64,000 nucleotides of DNA from Massilia sp. KIM (GTDB taxonomy: Bacteria > Pseudomonadota > Gammaproteobacteria > Burkholderiales > Burkholderiaceae_D): NCBI RefSeq assembly GCF_002007115.1, contig NZ_MVAD01000003.1, positions 1-64,000 on the forward strand, read 5' to 3'. Positions 35,157 to 44,329 of this stretch are shown here, in pieces. The stretch's first letter is position 1. Each line of letters opens with the position of its first letter. A program made the position numbers and the translations under genes. Under the pieces are notes generated by a model. The model saw only the letters and a list, made by a program, of their open reading frames with translations, was not told where the DNA came from and did not search any database.

Positions 35157-35840
35157 CACCCGCGCCAGCCAGGGGGCGATGACCTCGCCCAGCGCCTGCG
35201 GGGCCTCGATCGGGATCATGTGTCCACTGTCCTCGATCACCACCAGCTCCGAGCCCGCGATCCCCGCGTGCAGCTCTTCCGATTCCTGCCGGCTGCGCAG
35301 CCGGTCCTGCCCGGCGGCGACGATCAGGGTCGGACAGCGGATCTCGTGCAGGCGCCCCAGGTCGCCGGGGCGCTCCAGCATCGACTGGCGCCGGAAGGCT
35401 TCGCCGCCCAGCCGCACGCCCATGGCCCGCACGCGCTCGATCAGCGCCTCGTTGTCGCGCTCGCGCGGGTGCAGCGAGGTGGCGATCGCCGTGCGGCTCA
35501 GGCCCGCGAAGGACACCGAGGGCGCGGCGCGCGCCACCGCCCCCTTGCTCTGCCTGAGCGCGGGCGAATCGGGACGGGTGGAGGTGGCGATCAGGACCAG
35601 GGCGCGCACGCGCTCCGGCGCCTGGTAGACGATCTCGCGGGCGACGTAGCCGCCCATGGAAAAACCGATCAGCACGAAGGACGGCGGCGCGCCGCCGAGG
35701 GCGCGGCGCGCCATCGCTTCGAGGGTCGAGTCGTGACGCAGGTCGGCATGCGCCAGCGGCCCGAAAGGAGCCAGCCGGCCGGCCACGCCGTCCCAGAGCG
35801 TCTCGTCGGCCATGTAGCCGGGAACGAGCAGGATGGACAT
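35127..35840 (-). CDS. Alpha/beta hydrolase
   Basis: A 237-aa protein with the nucleophile elbow GFSMGG near residue 78. LVPGYMADETLWDG is the oxyanion region, and the late Asp (AAGQDRLRS) and His (DSGHMIPIEAP) complete the triad. The substrate is unknown; esterase or lactonase activity is plausible. Its end overlaps the uvsE end by 30 bp. It is 37 bp downstream of the serine acetyltransferase gene and may be co-transcribed with it. Confidence 0.87.
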   Translation of the reverse strand: MSILLVPGYMADETLWDGVAGRLAPFGPLAHADLRHDSTLEAMARRALGGAPPSFVLIGFSMGGYVAREIVYQAPERVRALVLIATSTRPDSPALRQSKGAVARAAPSVSFAGLSRTAIATSLHPRERDNEALIERVRAMGVRLGGEAFRRQSMLERPGDLGRLHEIRCPTLIVAAGQDRLRSRQESEELHAGIAGSELVVIEDSGHMIPIEAPQALGEVIAPWLARVSAEARFPAV

Positions 35841-35877
35841 CGCGCCATCATAGCAAAGGCGGGTCCATGCGGCAGCC

Positions 35878-36798
35878 TTACTCGGTGTTGCGCATCTGCG
35901 CCTGCGAGACGTTGCTGCCCGGCGGGACGCTCTGGGTCAGCCAGACGTTGCCGCCGATGGTGGACCCGGCCCCCACCGTGATGCGCCCGAGGATGGTGGC
36001 GCCGGCGTAGATCACCACGTCGTCCTCGACGATCGGGTGGCGCGGCGTGCCCTTGACCAGCGCCCCGTTGGGGTCCACCGGGAAGCGCTTGGCGCCCAGG
36101 GTCACGGCCTGGTACAGGCGCACCCGCTCGCCGATGACGGCGGTCTCGCCGATGACCACCCCGGTGCCGTGGTCGATGAAGAAGCTGGCCCCGATGCTGG
36201 CCGCCGGGTGGATGTCGATCCCGGTCAGCGAGTGGCCGATGTCGGCGATCAGGCGCGCCAGGAAGGGCACGCCCAGCCGGTACAGGCGATGCGCCAGGCG
36301 ATGGTAGAGGATGGCGATGGTGCCCGGGTAGCACAGCATGATCTCGGCCACCGAGGTCGCCGCCGGGTCGCCGGCCAGCGCGGCCTGCACGTCCGACACC
36401 AGCAGGCCCCGGATATCGGGCAGGCTGGCGGCGAAATCGCGGGTGATGGCGCGCGCCCGCTCGGCCAGCTCGGGCTCCCCGAGCTCCTCGCCCTGGGGCG
36501 TGAAGCGCAGCGCGCGCCTTACCTGCTCGACCAGGCGGTCGAGCGCGACGGTGAGGGTGTCGCCGACGAAGAAATCGATGCTCTCGTCGTTCAGGTCGGG
36601 CCGGCCGTAATGGGTGGGAAAGAGCGCGGCCGAGACGCCGTCCACCACTTGCCTGAGCACCTCGCGCGAGGGCAGCTCGCGCACGCGCCGCTGGTGGCGG
36701 ATGTTGTGGGTGGTCTCGCGCGAGGTGCGCAAGGCATCGATGACGGGCCCCAGGTGCCAGTGCACCGAGCCGCCGGAATAGGGAAAGTCGCTGTTCAT
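35878..36798 (-). CDS. epsC: Serine O-acetyltransferase (EpsC/CysE type)
   Basis: A 306-aa protein with a long helical N-terminal domain, then a left-handed beta helix of hexapeptide repeats. The catalytic/structural segment GIDIHPAASIGASFFIDHGTGVVIGE is characteristic of serine acetyltransferases. It makes O-acetylserine, the precursor of cysteine. The length is greater than E. coli CysE and fits the EpsC subgroup. The upstream region (about 36830-36880) is AT-rich, as for a promoter. Confidence 0.92.
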   Translation of the reverse strand: MNSDFPYSGGSVHWHLGPVIDALRTSRETTHNIRHQRRVRELPSREVLRQVVDGVSAALFPTHYGRPDLNDESIDFFVGDTLTVALDRLVEQVRRALRFTPQGEELGEPELAERARAITRDFAASLPDIRGLLVSDVQAALAGDPAATSVAEIMLCYPGTIAILYHRLAHRLYRLGVPFLARLIADIGHSLTGIDIHPAASIGASFFIDHGTGVVIGETAVIGERVRLYQAVTLGAKRFPVDPNGALVKGTPRHPIVEDDVVIYAGATILGRITVGAGSTIGGNVWLTQSVPPGSNVSQAQMRNTE

Positions 36799-36984
36799 CC
36801 GCCGAGCCTACCCGAGAGCGGCGCCGGCCGGAACGAATTAGATCATGGATCGATATAAGGATTTCATCTAAGTCAAACGCGACGGCCGGCGTCCCCTCTT
36901 CCCTCTGGATGCCTGGGCCTGCTTGCCCCGGCTGAGTTTCTCGGGCAACATCGGCTACACGACTTTCTTCCGGCGAGCCATATC

Positions 36985-37473
36985 ATGAATCTTCCCTCCC
37001 ACCAGCTCAGCATGACGGTGCTGATGACGCCCGACACCGCCAATTTCTCCGGCAACGTCCACGGCGGCATCATCCTCAAGCTGCTCGACCAGGTCGCCTA
37101 TGCCTGCGCCAGCCGCTACGCCGGCTTCTACGTGGTCACCATGAGCGTCGACCAGGTGACCTTCCGCCAGCCCATCCACGTCGGCGAGCTGGTGACCTTC
37201 CTCGCCGCCGTCAACTACACCGGCCGCAGCTCGATGGAAATCGGGATCAAGGTGATCGCCGAAGACATCCGCGGCCAGGTGGTGCGCCACGTGAACAGCT
37301 GCTTCTTCACCATGGTGGCGGTGGACGACGACCGCAAGCCGGTCGCCATCCGCCAGCTCGAGCCCGGCACGCCGGACGAGCAGCGCCGCTGGGAAGAAGC
37401 CAAGGGCCGGCGCGAGCTGCGCCTGGCGCTCGAACGCCAGCATGCGGAGCGGATCGCCTCGCGCGCCACCTGA
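36985..37473 (+). CDS. Hotdog-fold acyl-CoA thioesterase (YciA-like)
   Basis: A 162-aa protein with the signature PDTANFSGNVHGGIILKLLDQVAYACASRYAG, including the catalytic Asp (DQ) and the HGG turn. VTFRQPIHVGELV follows. It hydrolyses acyl-CoAs to free acids in the cytoplasm. The charged C-terminal tail is typical of the subfamily. It lies upstream of tRNA-Phe copy 2 on the same strand. Confidence 0.92.
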   Translation: MNLPSHQLSMTVLMTPDTANFSGNVHGGIILKLLDQVAYACASRYAGFYVVTMSVDQVTFRQPIHVGELVTFLAAVNYTGRSSMEIGIKVIAEDIRGQVVRHVNSCFFTMVAVDDDRKPVAIRQLEPGTPDEQRRWEEAKGRRELRLALERQHAERIASRAT

Positions 37474-37500
37474 TACGGCCGGGTGTTGCACCCATGCCAA

Positions 37501-37530
37501 TTGTTTATCTGGCGCAAACGCTGCTATAAT
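37501..37530 (+). promoter_or_regulatory. Promoter of tRNA-Phe copy 2
   Basis: A perfect TATAAT (37525-37530) lies 11 bp before the tRNA. The -35 is weak: TTGTTT (37501-37506) at 18-bp spacing is the best match. Confidence 0.65.
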
Positions 37531-37541
37531 GGCGTTTTCCT

Positions 37542-37617
37542 GGCCTGGTAGCTCAGTTGGTAGAGCAGAGGATTGAAAATCCTTGTGTCGGTGGTTCGAT
37601 TCCGCCCCGGGCCACCA
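37542..37617 (+). tRNA. tRNA-Phe (GAA), copy 2
   Basis: Identical over all 76 nt to the gene at 25385-25460, with encoded CCA. Identity extends a little beyond (25384-25464 against 37541-37621). Confidence 0.98.
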
Positions 37618-37631
37618 AGAACACCACGCTT

Positions 37632-37664
37632 AACGCCAATCCATCGGATTGGCGTTGTCGTTTC
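37632..37664 (+). terminator. Terminator of tRNA-Phe copy 2
   Basis: AACGCCAATCC (37632-37642) and GGATTGGCGTT (37646-37656) form an 11-bp stem with a 3-nt loop, then the tail GTCGTTT. The stem differs from that of copy 1 on both sides in a compensating way. Confidence 0.88.
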
Positions 37665-37751
37665 CGGGGCCGGACAAGTCTGGCTGAGGCCGCTTCCCAT
37701 CGTACAGCACTGGCAGACGCTCACACGCCGAGCGGTATGCGCGCCTGTCCG

Positions 37752-38585
37752 CTAGATCATCTCCAGGGGCATTTTGTGGTTCGGCGGAGGGAAGACGCGG
37801 TCCAGGGCCGCGAGCTGGTCCGGCGTCAGGTGAATGTCGAGCGCGACCCGGTTCTGCTTGGCATGCCCGGGCGAGCTGGCCTTCGGGATCGCGGTCAGGT
37901 GCTCCTTGCGCAGCACCCAGGCCAGGGCGATCTGGGCCGGACTGGCGGAATGCTCGTCGGCGATGCGCCGCAGTTCCGGGTTCTTCATCAGGCGGCCCTG
38001 CTCCAGCGGAGAATACGCCATGATCGGAATGCGATGCCGCTCGCACCACGGCATCAGGTCGTATTCGACGCCTCGCCGGCTCAGGTTGTACAGCACCTGG
38101 TTGCTCGTCACCGCATCCCCACCCGACAGCCTGATGAGCTGCTCCATGTCCGGCACATCGAAATTGCTCACGCCCCAGTAGCGGATCTTTCCGGCGCCCA
38201 GCAGGTCGTCGAAGCCGGCCAAGGTGTCCGCCAGCGGCACCCCGCCGCGCCAGTGCAACAGGTAGAGATCGATGCGGTCGGTGTTGAGACGGCGCAGGCT
38301 GTTCTCGCAGGCCTCCACCATTCTCTTGCGCGACGCATTATGGGGAAGCACCTTGTCGACGATGAAGGTCTGTTCCCTGCGCCCTTCGATCGCCTTGCCG
38401 ATCAAGGCCTCGGCCGCGCCGTCGCCATACATTTCGGCCGTGTCGATCAAGGTCATGCCGATGTCGATACCGAAGCGCAGCGCGTCGATTTCGTTCTGGC
38501 GGTTTTCCGGTCGCTCCCCCAGGCCCCAGGTGCCTTGTCCGAGGACAGGCACTTCCCGGCCCGACGGTAATCTTGTTGTGCGCAT
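37752..38585 (-). CDS. Aldo/keto reductase
   Basis: A 277-aa TIM barrel with the catalytic tetrad visible: Asp and Tyr in IDTAEMYGDG, Lys in FIVDKVLPHN and His in LYLLHWRGG. IPKASSPGHAKQNR forms the NADPH phosphate site. It reduces carbonyls with NADPH. It lies 35 bp after the zinc-type oxidoreductase gene on the same strand, a probable two-gene unit. Confidence 0.92.
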   Translation of the reverse strand: MRTTRLPSGREVPVLGQGTWGLGERPENRQNEIDALRFGIDIGMTLIDTAEMYGDGAAEALIGKAIEGRREQTFIVDKVLPHNASRKRMVEACENSLRRLNTDRIDLYLLHWRGGVPLADTLAGFDDLLGAGKIRYWGVSNFDVPDMEQLIRLSGGDAVTSNQVLYNLSRRGVEYDLMPWCERHRIPIMAYSPLEQGRLMKNPELRRIADEHSASPAQIALAWVLRKEHLTAIPKASSPGHAKQNRVALDIHLTPDQLAALDRVFPPPNHKMPLEMI

Positions 38586-38620
38586 GATGGCTCCTGTGGT
38601 CCTGCGTTGATGGGAAGGGC

Positions 38621-39586
38621 TCAGCTTATCCTGAGCACGACTTTACCGCGCACATGGCCGGTGAGCACCTCGTCGAGCGCGTCCTGGGCATCGGCGAAGG
38701 GCACGATGTCGTGCAGCGCCACCTGCAGCGCGCCGTCATCGAACAGGCTGGCCAGCTGCGCCAGGCGCGCGCCATTGCCGCGCACCACATGGTCGGAAAT
38801 GACGTCCACGCCAGGCCGCCCGACCGTTACCGAACCGGGCAGGTCGACCATCCTGCCGCCCTCCTTGAGCGCCCACACGTAGTCGTTCGCGTCCTCGCCG
38901 CGCACGCAGTTGAGGATCTTGTCGACCCCGCCGGGAAAGGCCGCCAGGATCGCCCTGCTGAGGTCGTCCGCTTCGGTATAGTCGATCACCACCTCGGCGC
39001 CGAGGTCGGCCAGGAAATCCCGGTTGCGGCGGCTGGCGGTCGCCCCGACGCGCGCGCCGAACAGCGATGCGATCTGTACCGCGAGGTGGCCGACCCCGCC
39101 CGCGCCGCCACTCACCACCACGATCTCGTCTTCCTTGACGGCGAGCAGCTCGATCAGCGATTCATAGGCGCTCAGCCCGGCGATCGGCAGTCCGCCCGCT
39201 TCCATCGGCGCGATCGAGGCCGGCACGCGCGCAATGTAATCGTCCGGCACTAGCATGTACTCCGCCCAGGAACCATTGTCCGCCAGCGGGTAATTGTAGG
39301 CGTACACGTACTGGCCCTCGGCAAAGCCCTCCACCTGCGCGCCCAGCGCCGCGATCGAGCCGGCCCCGCTCAGGCCCAGCACCAGGGGGAAGGCGTGCGC
39401 CACGTCGCTTGCGCCGGTGCGCACCAGTTCATCCCAGATGCCGACCTCGGCGCTGCGCATCTTGATCAGGACCTCGCGCGGGCCCGGCCTGGGCACCGGG
39501 AGGTCGTCCATCAACACGATCTCGCCGCCGTAGCCCTGGATGGCCCAGCCACGCATTGTGTCGGTCGAAGCTCCTGTACTGGCCAT
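38621..39586 (-). CDS. NADP-dependent oxidoreductase (MDR, quinone oxidoreductase-like)
   Basis: A 321-aa medium-chain reductase. The N-terminal GroES-like domain has GLSGAGSIAALGAQVEGF, and the Rossmann loop is VVSGGAGGVGHLAVQIASLFGA. Zinc ligands are absent, so it is a zinc-free quinone oxidoreductase type. Start 39586 (MASTG) is preceded by AGGGG; an ATG 30 bp further upstream is possible. Substrate unknown. Confidence 0.87.
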   Translation of the reverse strand: MASTGASTDTMRGWAIQGYGGEIVLMDDLPVPRPGPREVLIKMRSAEVGIWDELVRTGASDVAHAFPLVLGLSGAGSIAALGAQVEGFAEGQYVYAYNYPLADNGSWAEYMLVPDDYIARVPASIAPMEAGGLPIAGLSAYESLIELLAVKEDEIVVVSGGAGGVGHLAVQIASLFGARVGATASRRNRDFLADLGAEVVIDYTEADDLSRAILAAFPGGVDKILNCVRGEDANDYVWALKEGGRMVDLPGSVTVGRPGVDVISDHVVRGNGARLAQLASLFDDGALQVALHDIVPFADAQDALDEVLTGHVRGKVVLRIS

Positions 39587-39829
39587 TGCCGGTCCCCTGT
39601 CATGACGAAGCGCCATTGCAGCAACATGCGGGCGGCGCGCGGCACTTCAAGCGGGCAGGTCGGCGTCGCGCTTGACGCGCCGATGGATGGACAGGTCCTG
39701 GAGCGCATCGTCCCGGTCCCGCAGCCGGCTATTCTCCAAAAAGGAATTTTCCACCTTATCAGAACAATCTTTCATTCCCCTGGGGGGCGGATTAAGCTGA
39801 AGTCCCCCCTCCTCTCTCCGGACCCCATC

Positions 39830-40279
39830 ATGGCCGTCATGAATATTCCCAAGTTCGAGCGCTTCTTCCGCGCCGCCGCCAGCCTGGACATCGACAAGGA
39901 AGACCTGCGGCGCTACGACGAGTTCGTCAATCGCGAGATCGCCGACCTGCTGGTGCGTGGCCAGGCCACCGCGAAGGCCAACGACCGCGATGTCATCGAG
40001 CCTCACGACCTGCCGATCACCAAAGGCCTTCAGGAAAGCATCCACGCCTTCAGGGCGCTCGATGAAGACATCGCGCTTCAGGATGTCCTCGATCAGCTGA
40101 CCAGGCTGCCCGTGCTGGACATGGAGTACAGCGACGAGACCAGGGCCAGGCTGCCCGAGATCGCAGGCGGGCTGAGTGTTGCGCTCGCCCGCTCGTTCAA
40201 GATCGTCGACCCGGACCTGAAGAATCCGATGAGCCGGGACTGGGACAAGGCCTTCAAGCTGTTCGACCTGCTGCTCTAG
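39830..40279 (+). CDS. DUF1931 bacterial histone-fold protein
   Basis: A 149-aa protein whose [20 protein letters not shown] start and following segments match the DUF1931 family. Solved members show two histone folds in one chain (a pseudodimer). One segment ends in the short, helical [10 protein letters not shown]. The family occurs in scattered bacteria, and its DNA-binding or other role is not settled. No basic tail like that of eukaryotic histones is seen. It stands alone and is followed 20 bp later by a decayed aquaporin fragment. Start 39830; ATG 39839 is an alternative. Confidence 0.85.
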   Translation: MAVMNIPKFERFFRAAASLDIDKEDLRRYDEFVNREIADLLVRGQATAKANDRDVIEPHDLPITKGLQESIHAFRALDEDIALQDVLDQLTRLPVLDMEYSDETRARLPEIAGGLSVALARSFKIVDPDLKNPMSRDWDKAFKLFDLLL

Positions 40280-40299
40280 CCGCAAGCCCGGCGAGCGCT

Positions 40300-40584
40300 G
40301 CGCCGCTGCGCGCGCGCGCGGCACCGGCCTTCGCCCCGCTCGCCATCGGACTGGCGCTGACCCTGATCCAGCTGATCGGCATTCCGGTCACCAACACCTC
40401 GGTCAGCCCGGCGCGCAGCACCGCCGTGGCGGTCCAGGTGGGCGACCGGGCCACGCGCCAGCCCGGGCCGTTCCGGGTGGCGCCAGTGACGGGAGCGATA
40501 CTGGGAGCGGCGGTCTACCGCATCCTGGGCATGGAGTCGCCGGCTGCCAGGGGCCCCGCCCCGGGATCGGTCGCCCATCCCTGA
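40300..40584 (+). pseudogene. aqpZ: Aquaporin Z, C-terminal remnant
   Basis: The plus frame from about 40300 to the TGA at 40582-40584 translates to [20 protein letters not shown], then [10 protein letters not shown], then [18 protein letters not shown]. This is the last third of AqpZ. There is no start codon and the first two thirds are absent. The second NPA motif reads SPA. Two conserved tryptophan positions (GGW and FWVAP in AqpZ) are now Arg, consistent with TGG-to-CGG drift. It is a truncated, decaying gene directly behind the DUF1931 gene. Confidence 0.82.
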
Positions 40585-40635
40585 AGCGGGCCGGGGCCTG
40601 GCGGCGGACCGGAGCGCGCCCGCGGGCGCAAGCCC

Positions 40636-41151
40636 TCAGTCCTTCTTTTCCTTGAATTCGGCATCGATCACCATGTCGTCCCTCTGCGCCGGCGCAGTGC
40701 GCCCGCCGAATCTGGAGAAGGACGACATCACCCGATCGAAGAGCGCCCGCCGCATCCAGGGATAGGCGAGCAGGAAGGCCGTCGCGCCGCCCGTGAACCC
40801 GGCGGCCGGATAGTCGCCCTGCGTCAGGAAGTGCAGCAGGCAGAGCGCGAGCAGGCCCAGGATGAAGGGCCGGCGCACGGGTTTCGGCAACAGGCCGACG
40901 ACGCGCAGCTTGCCCTGGCTGACCCAGGGAAAGCGCGCCAGCAGCGCGCCGAGCAGCAAGCCCGCGACGAAGCGGCCCGTGCCGAGGTACTCGGCCAGCA
41001 CCCCGATGACAAGGAAACCGGTGTAGGTCATCGTGCCGGCCAGGGCGGCCAGCACCAGCAAGGCGAACACCATCGTCAGCCTGGGCTGGCGGATTGCGGT
41101 CGTGACGAGAAAGCGCAGGATGTCGATGTCTCCGGCCAGTGGAAAAAGCAT
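40636..41151 (-). CDS. Integral membrane protein of unknown function
   Basis: A 171-aa protein with about four membrane segments, first near residues 15-45, and a charged C-terminal tail (DMVIDAEFKEKKD). Start 41151 (MLFPLAGDIDI) is the first one with a sensible membrane topology. I do not recognise a family. It lies 95 bp downstream of the AbgT gene on the same strand. Confidence 0.7.
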   Translation of the reverse strand: MLFPLAGDIDILRFLVTTAIRQPRLTMVFALLVLAALAGTMTYTGFLVIGVLAEYLGTGRFVAGLLLGALLARFPWVSQGKLRVVGLLPKPVRRPFILGLLALCLLHFLTQGDYPAAGFTGGATAFLLAYPWMRRALFDRVMSSFSRFGGRTAPAQRDDMVIDAEFKEKKD

Positions 41152-41246
41152 GGGAAGGCGAATCCGGATTCTACCGCATCCGCCCCGCCGCGGCGCCCGC
41201 ACCCCTGCCCTGCGGGACGCTCGCCCGAGGCGCCCGCTGTGCGCGC

Positions 41247-42830
41247 TCAGCCCTGGGGAGGATAGGTGTAGGTCGCGCCCACGCCCAGCGGCAGGTCGAG
41301 CGCCCAGAACCCGAGCAGGAACAGTGTCCAGCACACCAGCAGGGACAGCGAATACGGCAGCATCAGCGCGATCAGGGTGCCGATGCCGGTCGCCTGCACG
41401 TATTTACGGCAGAACACGATAATCAGGGGGAAATAAGGCAGGAGGGGCGTGATGATGTTGGTCGAGGAATCGCCCACGCGATAGGCGGCCTGGGTGAAGT
41501 CCGGCGAGACGCCCAGTTCCATCAGCATCGGCACCATCACCGCGCCGATCAGCGCCCACTTGGCCGAGGCCGAACCGACGAAGAGATTGACGGTGCTGGT
41601 CAGCACGACGATCCCGGCCAGGGTGACGCCCAGCGGGAAAGCCATTTCCTTCAGCCACAGCGCGCCCTTGATCGCCAGCAGCGCCCCGAGGTTGGCCTGG
41701 CCGAAGGCGTAGATGAACTGGGCGCAGAAAAAGGCCATGACGATGTAATAGCCCATGCCGCTCATCGCGTGGCTCATGCCCTTGACGATGTCGCGGTGGC
41801 TGCTCGCGGTGCCGGCGACGTAGCCGTACACCACGCCCGGGATCAGGAAGAAGATGAAGATCAAGGGCACGATCGCCTGCATCAGCGGCGCCGAGGCGTG
41901 GGTCAGCTCGCGGGTGTCCGGCGCGCGCCAGGCCGAGTTCTCCGGCAGGATCGACAGCACCAGCAGCGCCAGGCTGGCGAGCATGGCCAGGCCCGCCCAG
42001 CGCAGGCCGCGCAGTTCGTTCGGCTGCAGCGGGTCCATCTTCGGCAGTCCGGCGGGGTCGCCGTCGACCACGGTCGCCTTCAGGCGCGGCTCGATCACCT
42101 TGTCGGTCAGGAACCAGCCGACCAGGACCACCAGGAAGGTCGAGGCGGTCGTGAAGTAGTAGTTGTTGAGCGGGTTGATAACGATCGTCGCCGCGGCCGG
42201 ATCGGAGGACAGGCGCGCGGCGACCTGGGTCAGGCCCGCCAGCAGCGGGTCGAGGCTGGAGGGCAGGAAGAAGGTGGCGGAAAAGCCGCCCGAGACGCCG
42301 GCGAAGGCGGCGGCGATGCCGGCCAGCGGATGGCGGCCGGCGGCATAGAAGATCACCGCGCCGAGCGGGATCACCAGCACGTAGCCGGCGTCCACCGCCA
42401 CGTGGCTGAGGATGCCGACGGCGATCAGGACCGGGGTCAGGAAGAGCCGGGGCGTGACCGACAGGATCTTGCGCAGGCCGGCGTTGATGAAGCCGGTGTA
42501 CTCCGCCACACCCAGCCCCAGCATGGCCACCAGCACCACGCCCAGTGGCGGGAAGCTGACGAAGGTATTGACGATGCGGCCGGCGAATTCGGTCAGCGCG
42601 GCGGGCGCGAGCAGGTTCTTGATCTGGATCGCCTGCCCCGAGCGCGGATCGATCTCGGTGAAGACCATGCCCGACATCGCCCAGGACGTGAGCCACACCA
42701 CCCCCAGCAGCAGGGCGAACAGGATGGCGGGATCGGGCAGCTTGTTGCCCGCCTTTTCGATGCCGTTCAGGATGCGGTTGAACACGTTCGTGGCGGGCGC
42801 GGGTGCAGGTGCAGGTGCAGGTGCAGTCAT
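41247..42830 (-). CDS. abgT: AbgT family transporter
   Basis: A 527-aa protein with about 12 membrane segments and AbgT-family features: GNKLPDPAILFALL near the start, VSGGFSATFFLPSSLDPLLAGL, and SSTNIITPLLPYFPLI near the end. AbgT proteins move p-aminobenzoyl-glutamate or export sulfonamides. The N terminus after Met is an Ala-Pro repeat encoded by in-frame hexamers. Amidohydrolase and M28 genes lie within 5 kb, but no AbgA/AbgB partner was seen. It is divergent from the DUF819 gene. Confidence 0.92.
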   Translation of the reverse strand: MTAPAPAPAPAPATNVFNRILNGIEKAGNKLPDPAILFALLLGVVWLTSWAMSGMVFTEIDPRSGQAIQIKNLLAPAALTEFAGRIVNTFVSFPPLGVVLVAMLGLGVAEYTGFINAGLRKILSVTPRLFLTPVLIAVGILSHVAVDAGYVLVIPLGAVIFYAAGRHPLAGIAAAFAGVSGGFSATFFLPSSLDPLLAGLTQVAARLSSDPAAATIVINPLNNYYFTTASTFLVVLVGWFLTDKVIEPRLKATVVDGDPAGLPKMDPLQPNELRGLRWAGLAMLASLALLVLSILPENSAWRAPDTRELTHASAPLMQAIVPLIFIFFLIPGVVYGYVAGTASSHRDIVKGMSHAMSGMGYYIVMAFFCAQFIYAFGQANLGALLAIKGALWLKEMAFPLGVTLAGIVVLTSTVNLFVGSASAKWALIGAVMVPMLMELGVSPDFTQAAYRVGDSSTNIITPLLPYFPLIIVFCRKYVQATGIGTLIALMLPYSLSLLVCWTLFLLGFWALDLPLGVGATYTYPPQG

Positions 42831-43019
42831 CGTCTTTCCTCGGTCGTGGCGTACAAGTGGATAGGGCAGCGCTAATGTGACGCAAAAGTTGCGAGATTGC
42901 AAATTGTTTTCGTGAATTTACATACCGGCCGTTGACGGCGGCGGGACAAGCCCGGGATACTCCCTTGCCGCAAGCCAGCGCCATCCCGGCGCCCGCCGCC
43001 CGACCTCACCGGAGTCCGC

Positions 43020-44267
43020 ATGCCCCCTGCCGCGCCCATGATCACCAACGACGCCGTCATCTTCGGCATGCTGGCCGCCATCCTCGGCGGCGTGTTGTGG
43101 ACCGCCTCGCGCGACAGCGCTTTCTGGAAGGGCTTCTACAAGTACGTGCCGGCCCTGCTGCTGTGCTACCTGCTGCCCTCGCTGCTCAATACCCTGGGCG
43201 TGATCGACGGCACGAGCTCGAAGCTGTATCCGGTGGCGCGCGACTACCTCCTGCCCGGCTCCCTGGTGCTGCTGTGCGTGGCCATCGATTTCAAGGCCAT
43301 CGTCCGTCTCGGCCCGAAAGCGGTGATCATGTTCCTGACCGGGACCGCCGGCGTGATGCTGGGCGCCCTGGTGTCCTTCGAGGCCTTGCGCGTGATCCAT
43401 CCCGAGACGGTGGCAGGCGACACCTGGCGCGGCATGAGCACGGTCGCCGGCGCCTGGATCGGCGGCGGCGCCAACCAGGCCGCAATGCGCGAAGTGTTCG
43501 CGGTCGACGCCACCATGTTCGGCCAGTTCGTCGCGGTCGACGTCCTGATCGGCAACCTGTGGACCGCGGTGCTGCTGTTCCTGGCCAGCCGCGCTGCGGT
43601 CTTCGACCGCTGGACCGGCGCCGACCTGAGCGCGCTGCACCGCCTGCGCGACAGCATCGAGCAATACCAGGCCCTGCATGCCCGCATTCCCAGCCTGACC
43701 GACTTCATGGTGATCCTGGGGATCGCCTTCGGCGCGACCGGGCTGGCGCATTTCCTGGGGCAGCTCGCGGTCGCCTGGATCGGCAGCCTGCCGGCGCACT
43801 GGCGCCTGCAGGACTACAGCCTGACTTCCGGCTTCTTCTGGATCGTCGTGATCGCCACCACCATCGGCCTGCTGCTCAGCTTCACCAAGGCCCGCACCTA
43901 CGAGGGCGCGGGGGCCTCGCGCCTCGGTTCGGTCATGCTCTACTTCCTGGTCGCCACGATCGGCATGCAGATGGACCTGAAGGCCCTGCTCGACCGGCCC
44001 TGGCTGTTCCTGCTGGGCCTGATCTGGATCGCCTTCCACGGCGGCCTCATGATCCTGGTGGCCAAGCTGATCCGGGCCCCGCTCTTCATGATGGCGGTCG
44101 GCTCCCAGGCCAACATCGGCGCCGCCGCCTCGGCGCCGGTGGTCGCCAGCGCCTTCCACCCGGCGCTGGCGCCGGTCGGGGTGCTGCTGGCCGTGCTCGG
44201 GTATGCCCTGGGCACGTATTGCGCCTACATCACCGGCATCACCCTGCGCGCGCTCGCGGGAGCCTGA
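43020..44267 (+). CDS. DUF819 family membrane protein
   Basis: A 415-aa protein with about 11 hydrophobic segments. Motifs YLLPGSLVLLCVAIDFKAI, WIGGGANQAAMREV and GSQANIGAAASAPVVASAFHP fit the DUF819 (YjcL-like) family. Members are thought to be transporters, perhaps for peptides or acids, but none is well characterised. It is divergent from abgT with about 190 bp between them, and convergent with the amidohydrolase gene. Confidence 0.88.
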   Translation: MPPAAPMITNDAVIFGMLAAILGGVLWTASRDSAFWKGFYKYVPALLLCYLLPSLLNTLGVIDGTSSKLYPVARDYLLPGSLVLLCVAIDFKAIVRLGPKAVIMFLTGTAGVMLGALVSFEALRVIHPETVAGDTWRGMSTVAGAWIGGGANQAAMREVFAVDATMFGQFVAVDVLIGNLWTAVLLFLASRAAVFDRWTGADLSALHRLRDSIEQYQALHARIPSLTDFMVILGIAFGATGLAHFLGQLAVAWIGSLPAHWRLQDYSLTSGFFWIVVIATTIGLLLSFTKARTYEGAGASRLGSVMLYFLVATIGMQMDLKALLDRPWLFLLGLIWIAFHGGLMILVAKLIRAPLFMMAVGSQANIGAAASAPVVASAFHPALAPVGVLLAVLGYALGTYCAYITGITLRALAGA

Positions 44268-44329
44268 GTCCACCGACTAAGATGGCCGCCTGATTGGCGG
44301 CCCGAGGCGCCCGCCGGACGCGCCCGGGT

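Noticed and set aside
25385..37617. The interval between the two tRNA-Phe genes as a genomic island.
   Set aside because: No integrase, transposase or att-like partial tRNA copy was seen; both tRNA copies are complete with their own promoters and terminators, and the genes and base use look ordinary.
39617..39829. A short minus-strand frame (39511-39708) between the oxidoreductase and DUF1931 genes.
   Set aside because: It has no ribosome site or family resemblance and overlaps the start of the oxidoreductase gene.
42790..42830. Hexamer repeat at the AbgT start as a phase-variation tract.
   Set aside because: The unit is six bases, so copy change keeps the frame and only alters the number of Ala-Pro pairs; a switch is not expected.
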